DNA of 26,805 nucleotides from Mikrocytos mackini. Its lineage: Eukaryota; Endomyxa; Ascetosporea; Mikrocytida; Mikrocytiidae. The notes below the pieces were generated by a model that saw only the letters and a list, made by a program, of their open reading frames with translations, did not search any database and was not told the origin of the DNA. Location of the stretch: contig JASNJN010000101.1 in NCBI GenBank assembly GCA_030180075.1, positions 1 to 26,805 of the forward strand, read 5' to 3'. A program made the position numbers and the translations under genes. Positions 1 through 7,800 of the stretch are shown here, one piece after another (position 1 is the first letter of the stretch; every line of letters starts with the position of its first letter).

Positions 1-272
1 ACCCGGTAAATCGTTGTTTCAAATTTATTTAATTGAGTGTGGAACACATATAAATTACATAAAACTTTTGTCAGGGCTTATTAACATTGATTATATTTTC
101 TTTATTTCCGATTGATATATTGTAGCTAAATTTAACCATATTTTAAAATAATCAAAATAATTATTGGTTGTAAACGTTTCTTTTCTTAATATTGCTAAAT
201 TGGTAGTTGTCTTTATAAACTCTATAATACTCATCAAAGGCTCCCGATACTCTAAGCTTCTCAACAAATTTT
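1..272 (-). repeat. Left arm of a perfect 272-bp inverted repeat; truncated RAD50 3' end
   Basis: Every base from 1 to 272 pairs with the reverse complement of 16121-16392 (position i matches 16393-i) with no mismatch found by eye. The copy carries the last ~37 codons of RAD50 on the minus strand (161-272, stop codon at 161-163), its 3' flank, the 8-bp hAT target site, and the first six bases of the hAT terminal repeat at 1-6. Similarity stops abruptly at 273. It cannot encode a working protein. It may be a real segmental duplication or a palindromic assembly join, since the window begins inside a repeat end. Confidence 0.95.
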
Positions 273-1009
273 AAGATTTTCACTCATTTTTATTAACTAG
301 CTTAAATGGTATCTAAAAGTCTAGAAACTTATTGTAAATGTTGTTTATCGCCTATCAACCCTAAAATGGCTATAAAAAGTAAAATGATGTTTAAAAAATA
401 TGGTTGAACTTCTGGTGTAACATATTAATCTTATTTTTTATCGTAATATATGAATACAAAATATCTCGACTGCTAAAGTATATTAAACAATAATAAATAT
501 CGATTATTTGCCAAATAGTAATTAAAATTTTTTTTATTACCTAAAACATTCATTATAGAAAATCCTCAAGGTTTGTTTACCAAATGAGTTGAAACGTACA
601 TATGATCCCTTATATAATTCGGCGTTTTAAATAATCGAAATACAGTCTTAACTATATTGCGAATTAATTTATATTTTATCTGAGGTTTATTNTNCGAATA
701 TTTGAAGCACGATTTTTAAAGGACACGAATATTCGAATAATCTTCGGAATTTTGAAATGTCTTAATATACTGAAAATTTCAAAATAAATTTATTTTTAAT
801 ATTGGTTTCGTCGTTCTGGTTTTAAAATCTAAATTTTACATAATTTTTTTTATTCAATTCCAAAATTTAATTTTTTCAAATCAAAAAATCGTCGAATATT
901 CGAATACTTTTGAAAAATTTTCGCGAAATTTGAAATTATTTTAAAAAAAAATCGGAAAACGAATACCAGAAATCCTATTTTTGACGAATATTCGTATGTC
1001 CAATCTCTA
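273..1009. other. AT-rich non-coding stretch with palindromic repeats
   Basis: No credible gene is seen on either strand in these ~740 bases. Ambiguous bases lie at 692 and 694. The only structure noticed is the perfect palindrome CGAATATTCG at 726-735, 893-902 and 985-994. The outer two copies sit in roughly inverted 20-bp contexts beginning GGACA (721-740, and the complement of 982-1001), so 721-1001 could be a small degenerate inverted-repeat element. This is weak and no target duplication was identified. Confidence 0.4.
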
Positions 1010-1330
1010 ATTTTACAATTGAATGGTAATTGGTCAGATTCGCTTAGATTGTTTACCCATGAGGTCAATTGTTGTCTGTATGACCTATTTAAAGCATATT
1101 GGACTTTACATCTAGAATTTAAACATAACCCCGAGTTGTCCAAGAGCAACGGCGCTCACTTTCGATCAATGGCCAATCTATCTCGTTCGATGTATCCGAA
1201 AAAGTTCCATGTATTTCCTGGACTTCTCATCTCTTCGAGATTGGATCAACTCATCAACATGAACTACTACTTCGAGCAGTTCAACATTTCTGAGTTTATG
1301 TTTTATAATTATATATCTGGGAGAAGGGAA
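1010..1330 (-). pseudogene. Inverted, degraded fragment of an R2-like retrotransposon endonuclease
   Basis: Read on the minus strand, the segment around 1190-1330 encodes the core VELLEVVVHVDELIQS followed by EKSRKYMEL. This lines up with VELLEVAVPAEDLIKS and EKSGKYLDL of the plus-strand fragment that begins at 1339. A second frame (about 1149 to 1015) then carries RSYRQQLTSWVNN, matching KRSCKQQVTSWAN of the other copy. The acidic residue of the PD motif is lost (PD replaced by PRY) and the frame is broken, so it is dead. It lies head-to-head with the next fragment, with the junction near 1330-1339. Antisense open frames here are shadows. Confidence 0.7.
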
Positions 1331-1338
1331 GAGCGACA

Positions 1339-2228
1339 ATGCGCGAACTATTCGAACACCAACACCTTTTAAAGTGGAATGCAACAAAGCTCCCATCTGG
1401 CTTTAACAGAGCCAGGATTAGGGACTTTGTCAACCACCAACTCACCCATATCTGGCTTAAACAACCAGGACTGTCTCGTAACGATGGCAAGAAAATCTTG
1501 CAGTTACAAGACGGAAAAGGAGATATCCGGATATGGGCAAAAGTCATAAACCGGGACCTTTCCAACCTATGTCGGAAGTGTCATTCCACATGGGAAACTG
1601 TCGGACATGTTTTGGGAGCATGTACAAAAATTCCCTTCGCTCTCCTAAAGTCTCGGCATGATGGAGTCGTTCTGCAAATAGCAAACGAAGTCATCAGAAG
1701 AAGAGGCTTAGGAGACAAACTTAAGCTATCAGACATGGGTAGGAGAATCGAAAAAAAAACTCGGACTCCATCCAACTGGTGCTAGACCAAAGGCTATGGG
1801 TTGAAGGTATGGAGGGTAAGCCACATTTCCTTCTTCCGGACATCATAGCAATAGACCATGCATCCAGGCGGGTAGAACTGCTTGAAGTAGCAGTCCCCGC
1901 CGAGGACTTGATTAAATCTCGGGAAGAAGAAAAATCCGGGAAATACCTGGACCTCATCCCTGTCCTTCGAAACCAGTACCCTGGTTTCGAAGTGAAGGTG
2001 CGAGCCTTCATTATTGGACAACTCGGAGTAATTTCCAAACGCTCTACTCAAAGTCTAATTAACTTTTTAAAGAGGTCCTGCAAACAGCAGGTAACCTCCT
2101 GGGCAAATAAACCCAAGCGGATCCGCACAATCAACCACCTCGTTGGGAAAATCCAAAACGTGGGGTTGAAAGGATCCTCGGTGATCTACAGCTGGCTAAG
2201 GGGGCCAGCTGAGATCGTATCATGTTGA
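1339..2228 (+). pseudogene. 3' fragment of an R2/Dong-type non-LTR retrotransposon ORF, frameshifted
   Basis: This encodes the C-terminal part of a site-specific LINE polyprotein. It begins RELFEHQHLLKWNATKLPSG, has a CCHC finger (CRKC...GHVLGAC, about 1570-1622), and then a restriction-like endonuclease domain with LLPDIIAID and VELLEVAVP and a downstream EEEKSGKY. The PD, E and K residues expected for this PD-(D/E)XK domain are present. The frame opened at 1339 ends at 1785. The homologous continuation is in another frame from about 1758 and ends with TGA at 2226-2228. The switch coincides with an A9 run at 1751-1759. There is no reverse transcriptase upstream, so this is a 5'-truncated or rearranged copy. 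It is clearly related to the minus-strand copy at 25443-26804. It is richer in G+C than the host genes around it. Confidence 0.85.
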
Positions 2229-2337
2229 ATCGGCATATGATGAAGGTAGAAATACCATTTTATTTACTAATTAATTTCTTTATCTTCTTAAAATAAAAAA
2301 TAACACTTTGTAAATAAAATATTACGACATATAGTCC

Positions 2338-2661
2338 ATTTCACATATTTTGTAGGAAATCACCCAGATTTTATTTGTCTTAAATTAAAACCAAACCAAC
2401 GTATTTTATGGGTAATCAGCTCGTAAATAACATAGTTATCTTGAATTCGTGATATTTTGGGGTCAGGTTGATAATTTTTAAAATAAGGTAATTTTATACC
2501 AGTTTTGTTGCCCATGGTGATGAAAATGCCAAAAGTGTGGCCAGTACTGGTCTGCGAATTACCACAAACATGTTAAAATTCTTTGAAATACAATATAAAT
2601 CCTCATGGATCTGTTTTAAGACAAATAAAACCCGGATGATTTCCTACAAAATACACTATGC
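2338..2661. mobile_element. 324-bp MITE, copy 1, with long terminal inverted repeats
   Basis: A non-coding element is bounded by an inverted pair of ~50-bp ends. The left end reads TATTTTGTAGGAAATCACCC and further in TTTTATTTGTCTTAAA. The complement of the right end reads TATTTTGTAGGAAATCATCC and TTTTATTTGTCTTAAAA. It is flanked by a perfect 10-bp direct repeat CATATAGTCC at 2328-2337 and 2662-2671, the expected target duplication. A second copy of the same length lies at 16817-17140. Nine- to ten-bp duplications with long TIRs suit Merlin or Mutator-type DNA transposons, but the superfamily is not proved. It ends 170 bp upstream of the importin gene. Confidence 0.85.
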
Positions 2662-2841
2662 CATATAGTCCCCACTTTAAAATAATTTTCCAAAAACATA
2701 AATAATCCTTATAAGGAAATATTGCCACTTACACAAACAGACACGATCAATATCATCTTGGTTTACATTATTCACGGTAGCGGACAATTTCCTCATAATT
2801 TTGAAATTGTAATTCGATGTTTTAAAAATTTTAAATTTTAC

Positions 2842-5800
2842 ATGGATGAAAATACAACAATTCTAAAACTACAACAAACCCTCAGTCCCACCGAACACAT
2901 ACAAGCCGAGGAATACTTTAAAGCGACCTCCAAGGAACCCGGTTTTGTATTTATGCTTCTTAAAATACTTTGCAGAAAAGATCTGCCGCCAAACATTCCA
3001 CACGCGGCAATACTTGTTTGTAAAAATAAAATTGAAAAGAACATCAAACATCTATCCGCCCAAGACTTATCCAAGGTGATTGAAATGATATTCAAAATAC
3101 ACATGGGCGGCGACTTCGCACAGAATATCGAAAATGGGTTACTCGACTGTTACGACAAGGTGGTCTTCTTGTCATACCCCACAAAAATACCCAAACTGGC
3201 CGGTATCTATTGGGCTTTAAAGAAGTCGGTGTTTCCTAAGGAAACGGAAATTGATAACCTAGAAGCAACTAATCCAAACCTAAAGACATCTTACAAAATT
3301 CTGCAATTGTTCTATCCTATCTACAGGAAATATAAAATACTCGACCAGACCAAACAAGCTGCACATAAAAGCGAGATGGAGACTTGTGTTATGGACCTGA
3401 TAAAAACTTATGTTCACGATACACCACAATTGATTCAGACACTCAACAACCACTCTGCAGAAATAAAAGAAGACAACGCCCTTCTAAATAACACAATCAA
3501 ATATTTCGGCCTAAAGCACCGCATTATGAAAAACATAATTGACAAATCGATGGAGTCAACGAACCACAATTTAAAGTTAGTATCTGAAGAATTGCTAAGT
3601 TCCAATCTAGGTACTGAAACACTGATTAATTTCATCACTACCAAATGTGTCATTCCACTAATAAAACAGGTGTACACCATACCTGTCACCGTTACTGAAT
3701 ACAAAATGGCCCTGACAGAAGATTCGTCCGAATTAGGATCTGAGATCGTGAAACATGCTAAGTCAATGTTCAACTTACTTGAATCTATTTCACGTCTCTT
3801 ACAATCGGAATTTACAAAACATGCCAACCCAGAACTGCACAGCGCCATGATTTGCGAAATTCTAGGCCTGACTACAAACTATTCCTCATTAATGAATGCA
3901 AAAGGAAACGAACTCTCTACACTCATGCAAAAAGATGTTTTGTTCGTAATTATGTTCACATTCCTCAAATTATGCCTCAAGAAAGGAGAGCTCTACAAGA
4001 CATTCATTGAGCCTGAACAGAACTTCAACTATATCTTTTCAGAAATACTATTCAATGTCATCAACTTCAACGAATCAGAGATGAGCTTGTTCGTACATGA
4101 CCCACAGGAATTTACACTCGTTATAGAGAACTCATTTGAAAACTCAGACGACGTTAGGCAAAACTCATTTTTATTCATAAAGGACTTGTTCAAATACAGA
4201 ACTAAAATAGCCACTGAAAAAGTGTTTAGTTTTCTCAACCAACTCTCGGGCATTCTTCGTGGACAAAACGAAAGTTTATTGACTGACTCAAACAGCTACC
4301 ACAAACTCATTTTCGGAGTCCAAGTATTGGACGCAATCTACTCATTGGCAGAAAAGAACAATATAAAGAGCGATTTTGATAGCTTAGCATTTAATATAAT
4401 AGTACCTCTCTTAAAGTTAACAAAAACAAACAATCACGACTACAATGTGAGGTTGGAATTGATTCAGTATCTTCTAACAAACTTCTTCTTTAACAATGAA
4501 AACGCCCTGGAGGAAGAGTTTAGATCCACACAAATACTGTTAGTCTTACAGAATCTTGGAATCGATAAAAATACAAACAAGATTATTAGAAGAGAATCCT
4601 TGTTTGCATTTATGGAAATTGTGTGCAAACTATCACACTCTAGCAAAGTGTTAGAGCAATTTAACCTGGAAGCTATCTTATACTCCTTAATAGAGTTGCT
4701 GGAGTTCTACAACAACAGTGTGGTGATAATAGAGTTGTTATGTAAGGTGATCAGAACAGCATCAACATTAATTGCACCTTACACAGTGAAAATAGCAAAG
4801 GAATTAAATGTGAAAGCACTTGAATATGTGAAAGGGTTGGATAACGAGGATGACAACGTAGGGTTATTGCCCGTTTTAAACATCATTACATTTAGTTGTC
4901 AGGAATCGGTGGACATAGCAATGAACCTAGAAAATATATACATGGAACTTGTGGATTACTGTCTGAGTTCGGATTTGAATGAAATGGTACTTTCGGAAAT
5001 GTTGGAGATTTGCTGCAATTTCGTATCTATTAGACTGAACAGTGGGATGTTTCTGGGAGATTTTTGGTGGAATGTGTTCCCAAACATCTGCAAATTGTTC
5101 GACAAACTTGGCGTTGAATACAGCGAGGAATTAATGTTGTTGGTCGAGGACTACTTCAATTGCCCAAGTTATCTAATTTACACATCACCAAATATAGACT
5201 GTATTCTAGATGTGTTGAAAAATTTGGTCCAAAACAACGGGATAGGTCAAGCGAAAGGAGAAGTTCAAAATGTCACACAAGCGCATGGTCCCGTAGAAGA
5301 TGATTATGAGGACTATGAAGGGGAGTATGCAAAGTACATCTGTTCTATGATTAGCACGTTGTTCATCAATTCGGTGAAGGCGAACCAAACTGGAAATTTA
5401 ATACACGCAGGGCTGTACAACAAACTTGCTGATATTTCATTCATGATGTTCAGATACTACATTAGGTATATGTCTATACACAACGATGATGAAGACAAGG
5501 AATCAGATTTACAGTACACAATAATATCTACAAATTCATATTACTACTTCGATGTATTTGCTGCGATGTTGTTCTCACACCCGGAAAATTTCTTCAATTA
5601 CATAACAAGCAAAGGATTGGATACAAACTACATTTTCACCATATTCACATCCCACACTAACTATCAGTTGGTCAAAGGAGACACACTGGACAGATATTGG
5701 TTCTTTACAAGGAGATTTGTCGTTGCAATGTCGAGTTTGTTCTTAAATAATGACATGATGGTGAAGCTGACGAGCGACGTTTCATTCAACAAGGAGCTGC

Positions 5801-6306
5801 TTCTCAAATCGGTTAAACATGTGATGAGAATATTAATCAAGAGAAAGAAGCTGACTGGCACTGATGAATACAGTGGAAACAAACTCAACATGTCCAACTT
5901 ACTACAAAAGCTTTCTTCAGACGAGGATCTCATGGAGGAAATAAAAGATGTGTTCACACAAGAGAGAAATTCGAATAACAATCTTATACTTAATTTGGCA
6001 GACGACCAGGACTTTAAAGAAGAGCTTGTTGAGGAAGCTAAGGCTCAAAATAGTCAGGCTGGTACAGAAAATGAAGGAGGCGAAGAGAGCGACGACGATT
6101 CAGAATTCGATGATGTTGATTTGGAAAATATGGAAATGGATTCCGCCATGTCACAGCTAAACGAGATTGAGTTGGCCGGGATGGGACTGACAAACTTGAC
6201 CAATATTATAGAGGGGTTCAATAATGAAACATTGCTGACTCTGTTGAATGCGGGAGAAATAGAGTCCTTTAATAATTTAATAAAGGAAGAACAGAGGAAG
6301 AGTTAA
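2842..6306 (+). CDS. Importin-beta family karyopherin, importin-7/8 (Sxm1/Nmd5)-like
   Basis: This 1154-residue protein probably carries cargo such as ribosomal proteins or histones through the nuclear pore with Ran. The N-terminus fits an importin-beta N-terminal domain: HIQAEEYFKATSKEPGF, then LLKIL, then AAILVCKNKIEKNI (about residues 18-75). The rest is helical HEAT-like sequence. FENSDDVRQNSFLFIKDLF resembles the conserved middle region of importin 7/8. The C-terminus has a strongly acidic stretch (EESDDDSEFDDVD, about residue 1090), also typical of that group. The first ATG at 2842 is chosen. The frame is open upstream to 2722, but only from a TTG, and an AAATTTTAAATTTT block sits just before 2842. 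No intron is seen. The paralogue assignment is the uncertain part; it could be another beta-karyopherin. Confidence 0.75.
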   Translation: MDENTTILKLQQTLSPTEHIQAEEYFKATSKEPGFVFMLLKILCRKDLPPNIPHAAILVCKNKIEKNIKHLSAQDLSKVIEMIFKIHMGGDFAQNIENGLLDCYDKVVFLSYPTKIPKLAGIYWALKKSVFPKETEIDNLEATNPNLKTSYKILQLFYPIYRKYKILDQTKQAAHKSEMETCVMDLIKTYVHDTPQLIQTLNNHSAEIKEDNALLNNTIKYFGLKHRIMKNIIDKSMESTNHNLKLVSEELLSSNLGTETLINFITTKCVIPLIKQVYTIPVTVTEYKMALTEDSSELGSEIVKHAKSMFNLLESISRLLQSEFTKHANPELHSAMICEILGLTTNYSSLMNAKGNELSTLMQKDVLFVIMFTFLKLCLKKGELYKTFIEPEQNFNYIFSEILFNVINFNESEMSLFVHDPQEFTLVIENSFENSDDVRQNSFLFIKDLFKYRTKIATEKVFSFLNQLSGILRGQNESLLTDSNSYHKLIFGVQVLDAIYSLAEKNNIKSDFDSLAFNIIVPLLKLTKTNNHDYNVRLELIQYLLTNFFFNNENALEEEFRSTQILLVLQNLGIDKNTNKIIRRESLFAFMEIVCKLSHSSKVLEQFNLEAILYSLIELLEFYNNSVVIIELLCKVIRTASTLIAPYTVKIAKELNVKALEYVKGLDNEDDNVGLLPVLNIITFSCQESVDIAMNLENIYMELVDYCLSSDLNEMVLSEMLEICCNFVSIRLNSGMFLGDFWWNVFPNICKLFDKLGVEYSEELMLLVEDYFNCPSYLIYTSPNIDCILDVLKNLVQNNGIGQAKGEVQNVTQAHGPVEDDYEDYEGEYAKYICSMISTLFINSVKANQTGNLIHAGLYNKLADISFMMFRYYIRYMSIHNDDEDKESDLQYTIISTNSYYYFDVFAAMLFSHPENFFNYITSKGLDTNYIFTIFTSHTNYQLVKGDTLDRYWFFTRRFVVAMSSLFLNNDMMVKLTSDVSFNKELLLKSVKHVMRILIKRKKLTGTDEYSGNKLNMSNLLQKLSSDEDLMEEIKDVFTQERNSNNNLILNLADDQDFKEELVEEAKAQNSQAGTENEGGEESDDDSEFDDVDLENMEMDSAMSQLNEIELAGMGLTNLTNIIEGFNNETLLTLLNAGEIESFNNLIKEEQRKS

Positions 6307-6576
6307 GAATAATATTTATTATAAATAAATGATAATCATTTCTAAGATAAGGAATTGTTCTTTTATCACTTCGGTATGCATTCTAGAAATAATCATTGGT
6401 ATTTGAGTAGAAACAGATTTTTGTAAAGATGGGGTTTGTGGAGCAAAATTGAATTCCGACAAACATTCATAAAACCGTGTCAAGATTTGTACTAAATAAA
6501 ACTGACCTATGATCTGCCACATAGTTTTCGACAATTGAAAAAATTTGTTTTGGAAAATTTTAAATCTTTAAAAAGA

Positions 6577-6843
6577 ATGAGCGCAGAATTGAAGGTAGAG
6601 CAGTCCGAAATGAACGACGAAACAATTACGAAAATTAAAACAATAGTAAAGAACGCTTGTAAGTCAAATACACAGGAATCATCGATAGCTATCAATATTA
6701 GGGAAGAATTGACAAATAATTTTGGGACAGAGCATTGGCATTGTGTGGTAGGGAAAAGTTTCGGGAGCTCAATATACCACGAAGCCACTTATTATTTATA
6801 CCTATCTATGGGCCAGACTGCAGTACTCATTTTTAAAACATAA
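6577..6843 (+). CDS. Dynein light chain LC8 (DYNLL-type)
   Basis: This 88-residue protein is almost exactly the family length (about 89). LC8 is a dimeric hub that joins dynein intermediate chain and many other partners through short linear motifs. The diagnostic C-terminal block is WHCVVGKSFGSSIYHE followed by YYLYLSMGQTAVLIFK, the WHC-VG-FGS-HE signature that forms the swapped beta strand and binding groove. The N-terminal half (residues 10-50) carries the two helices. The frame is open upstream to 6535, but homology begins at the ATG at 6577, which follows an AAAATTTTAAAT block. It converges on eIF2-alpha with 42 bp between the two stop codons. Confidence 0.93.
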   Translation: MSAELKVEQSEMNDETITKIKTIVKNACKSNTQESSIAINIREELTNNFGTEHWHCVVGKSFGSSIYHEATYYLYLSMGQTAVLIFKT

Positions 6844-6885
6844 GTAAAATAATGAAGAGAATAAATACTCAATTTATATAACGAC

Positions 6886-7755
6886 TTAAACATTTGAAAC
6901 GTGGGCTTCTTTGCTCACCACAAATCCTAATCCTTCCGTCTCAGCACTGTTTTTTAATTCGGCCAACACTTCGCCAACGAGGGTTATCCCTTTGTTTTTA
7001 TCATTGCTGGAATAAACAACACTGTAGTTCGGAGCTGCGATGTATTTCATACTCAGTTTATCGTTTTGGTACTTCTTTAATACGTCAGACACGATTTTCT
7101 TGATAACTAGAACGCCTCCTTCTTCGAATGAATAGGCCTTGAACTCCGCTTTCACTTTGATTTCTAAATCAGATCCCATCCTTCGTCGGGCTATAATTTC
7201 TAGTTCAGCAATCATTTCGTCGATCGAAACCGAAATGGTCTCTTCCAAACAAAGGTTTTCAAAGTTTTCCTTTTTGCCTTTAACGAACGCTTTGAATTTA
7301 TCTTCGAATGCCTTTTTGTCTTCAATCAACAATTTGATGCCTGTGGTGGCATTCTCAAATAAGTCGTAGAAGTACCACCCAAAATGTTCGTATATTTTCT
7401 CAACGGGAAGTTTGAACTTTATTCCCAAATCCGTTATTAGGAGGTGGAAATGCATAGCGTTGGCGTATCTTTCTTCGATACCAGCTACTTCGTTCTTCGT
7501 GACTCTTTTTTTGGACAAATCGATGAGGCTTTTTTGCTCGTCGACTCTTAGAACAGTGGCAACCATTTTCTTTCCTTCTTTCAGTATTTTTCTGACGTTA
7601 GACTGACGAAATTTACTGGCTTCAGTTTTCATAATCATTCCCTCGACATTTCCATATTCCAACAATTGCACGGTTGCGCATATATCATCTAGAGCTACTA
7701 CTTTGACGTATACCAGTGAATCTTTCTCTGGAAGTCTATTTCTGTAAAATCTCAT
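6886..7755 (-). CDS. Translation initiation factor eIF2, alpha subunit
   Basis: This 289-residue subunit belongs to the GTP-dependent initiator-tRNA-binding complex. It starts MRFYRNRLPEKDSLVYVKV, the eIF2-alpha N-terminus, followed by an S1/OB domain (residues ~10-85: LLEYGNVEGMI, RVDEQKSLIDLSKKRV). A helical domain follows (~90-175), then the C-terminal alpha/beta domain (~180-289) with YIAAPNYSVVYSS. Ser47 in TEASKFRQS aligns with regulatory Ser51 of the human protein. The flanking basic residues differ (SKFR rather than SRRR). The frame continues upstream to 7890 but would overlap Nar1; the ATG at 7755 matches the family start. It is divergently paired with Nar1 across 45 bp. Confidence 0.95.
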   Translation of the reverse strand: MRFYRNRLPEKDSLVYVKVVALDDICATVQLLEYGNVEGMIMKTEASKFRQSNVRKILKEGKKMVATVLRVDEQKSLIDLSKKRVTKNEVAGIEERYANAMHFHLLITDLGIKFKLPVEKIYEHFGWYFYDLFENATTGIKLLIEDKKAFEDKFKAFVKGKKENFENLCLEETISVSIDEMIAELEIIARRRMGSDLEIKVKAEFKAYSFEEGGVLVIKKIVSDVLKKYQNDKLSMKYIAAPNYSVVYSSNDKNKGITLVGEVLAELKNSAETEGLGFVVSKEAHVSNV

Positions 7756-7800
7756 GTTTAGTTTCGAAAATTTGAAAACAAAAATAAGATTACAGGAGAT
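7756..7800. promoter_or_regulatory. 45-bp divergent promoter between eIF2-alpha and Nar1
   Basis: Only 45 bp separate the two start codons, so both promoters must lie here or inside the coding regions. The near-palindromic block TTTCGAAAATTTGAAAAC (about 7762-7779) is the only obvious element. It resembles AAATTTT-rich blocks just upstream of other starts in this window. The assignment rests on position and resemblance only. Confidence 0.45.

Noticed and set aside
1019-1372. 117-codon plus-strand open frame
   Set aside because: It is antisense to the recognisable inverted endonuclease fragment and shows no protein family pattern.
2722-2841. Upstream extension of the importin frame
   Set aside because: It starts with TTG, lies in MITE-adjacent flank, and the importin N-terminal homology begins at the ATG at 2842.
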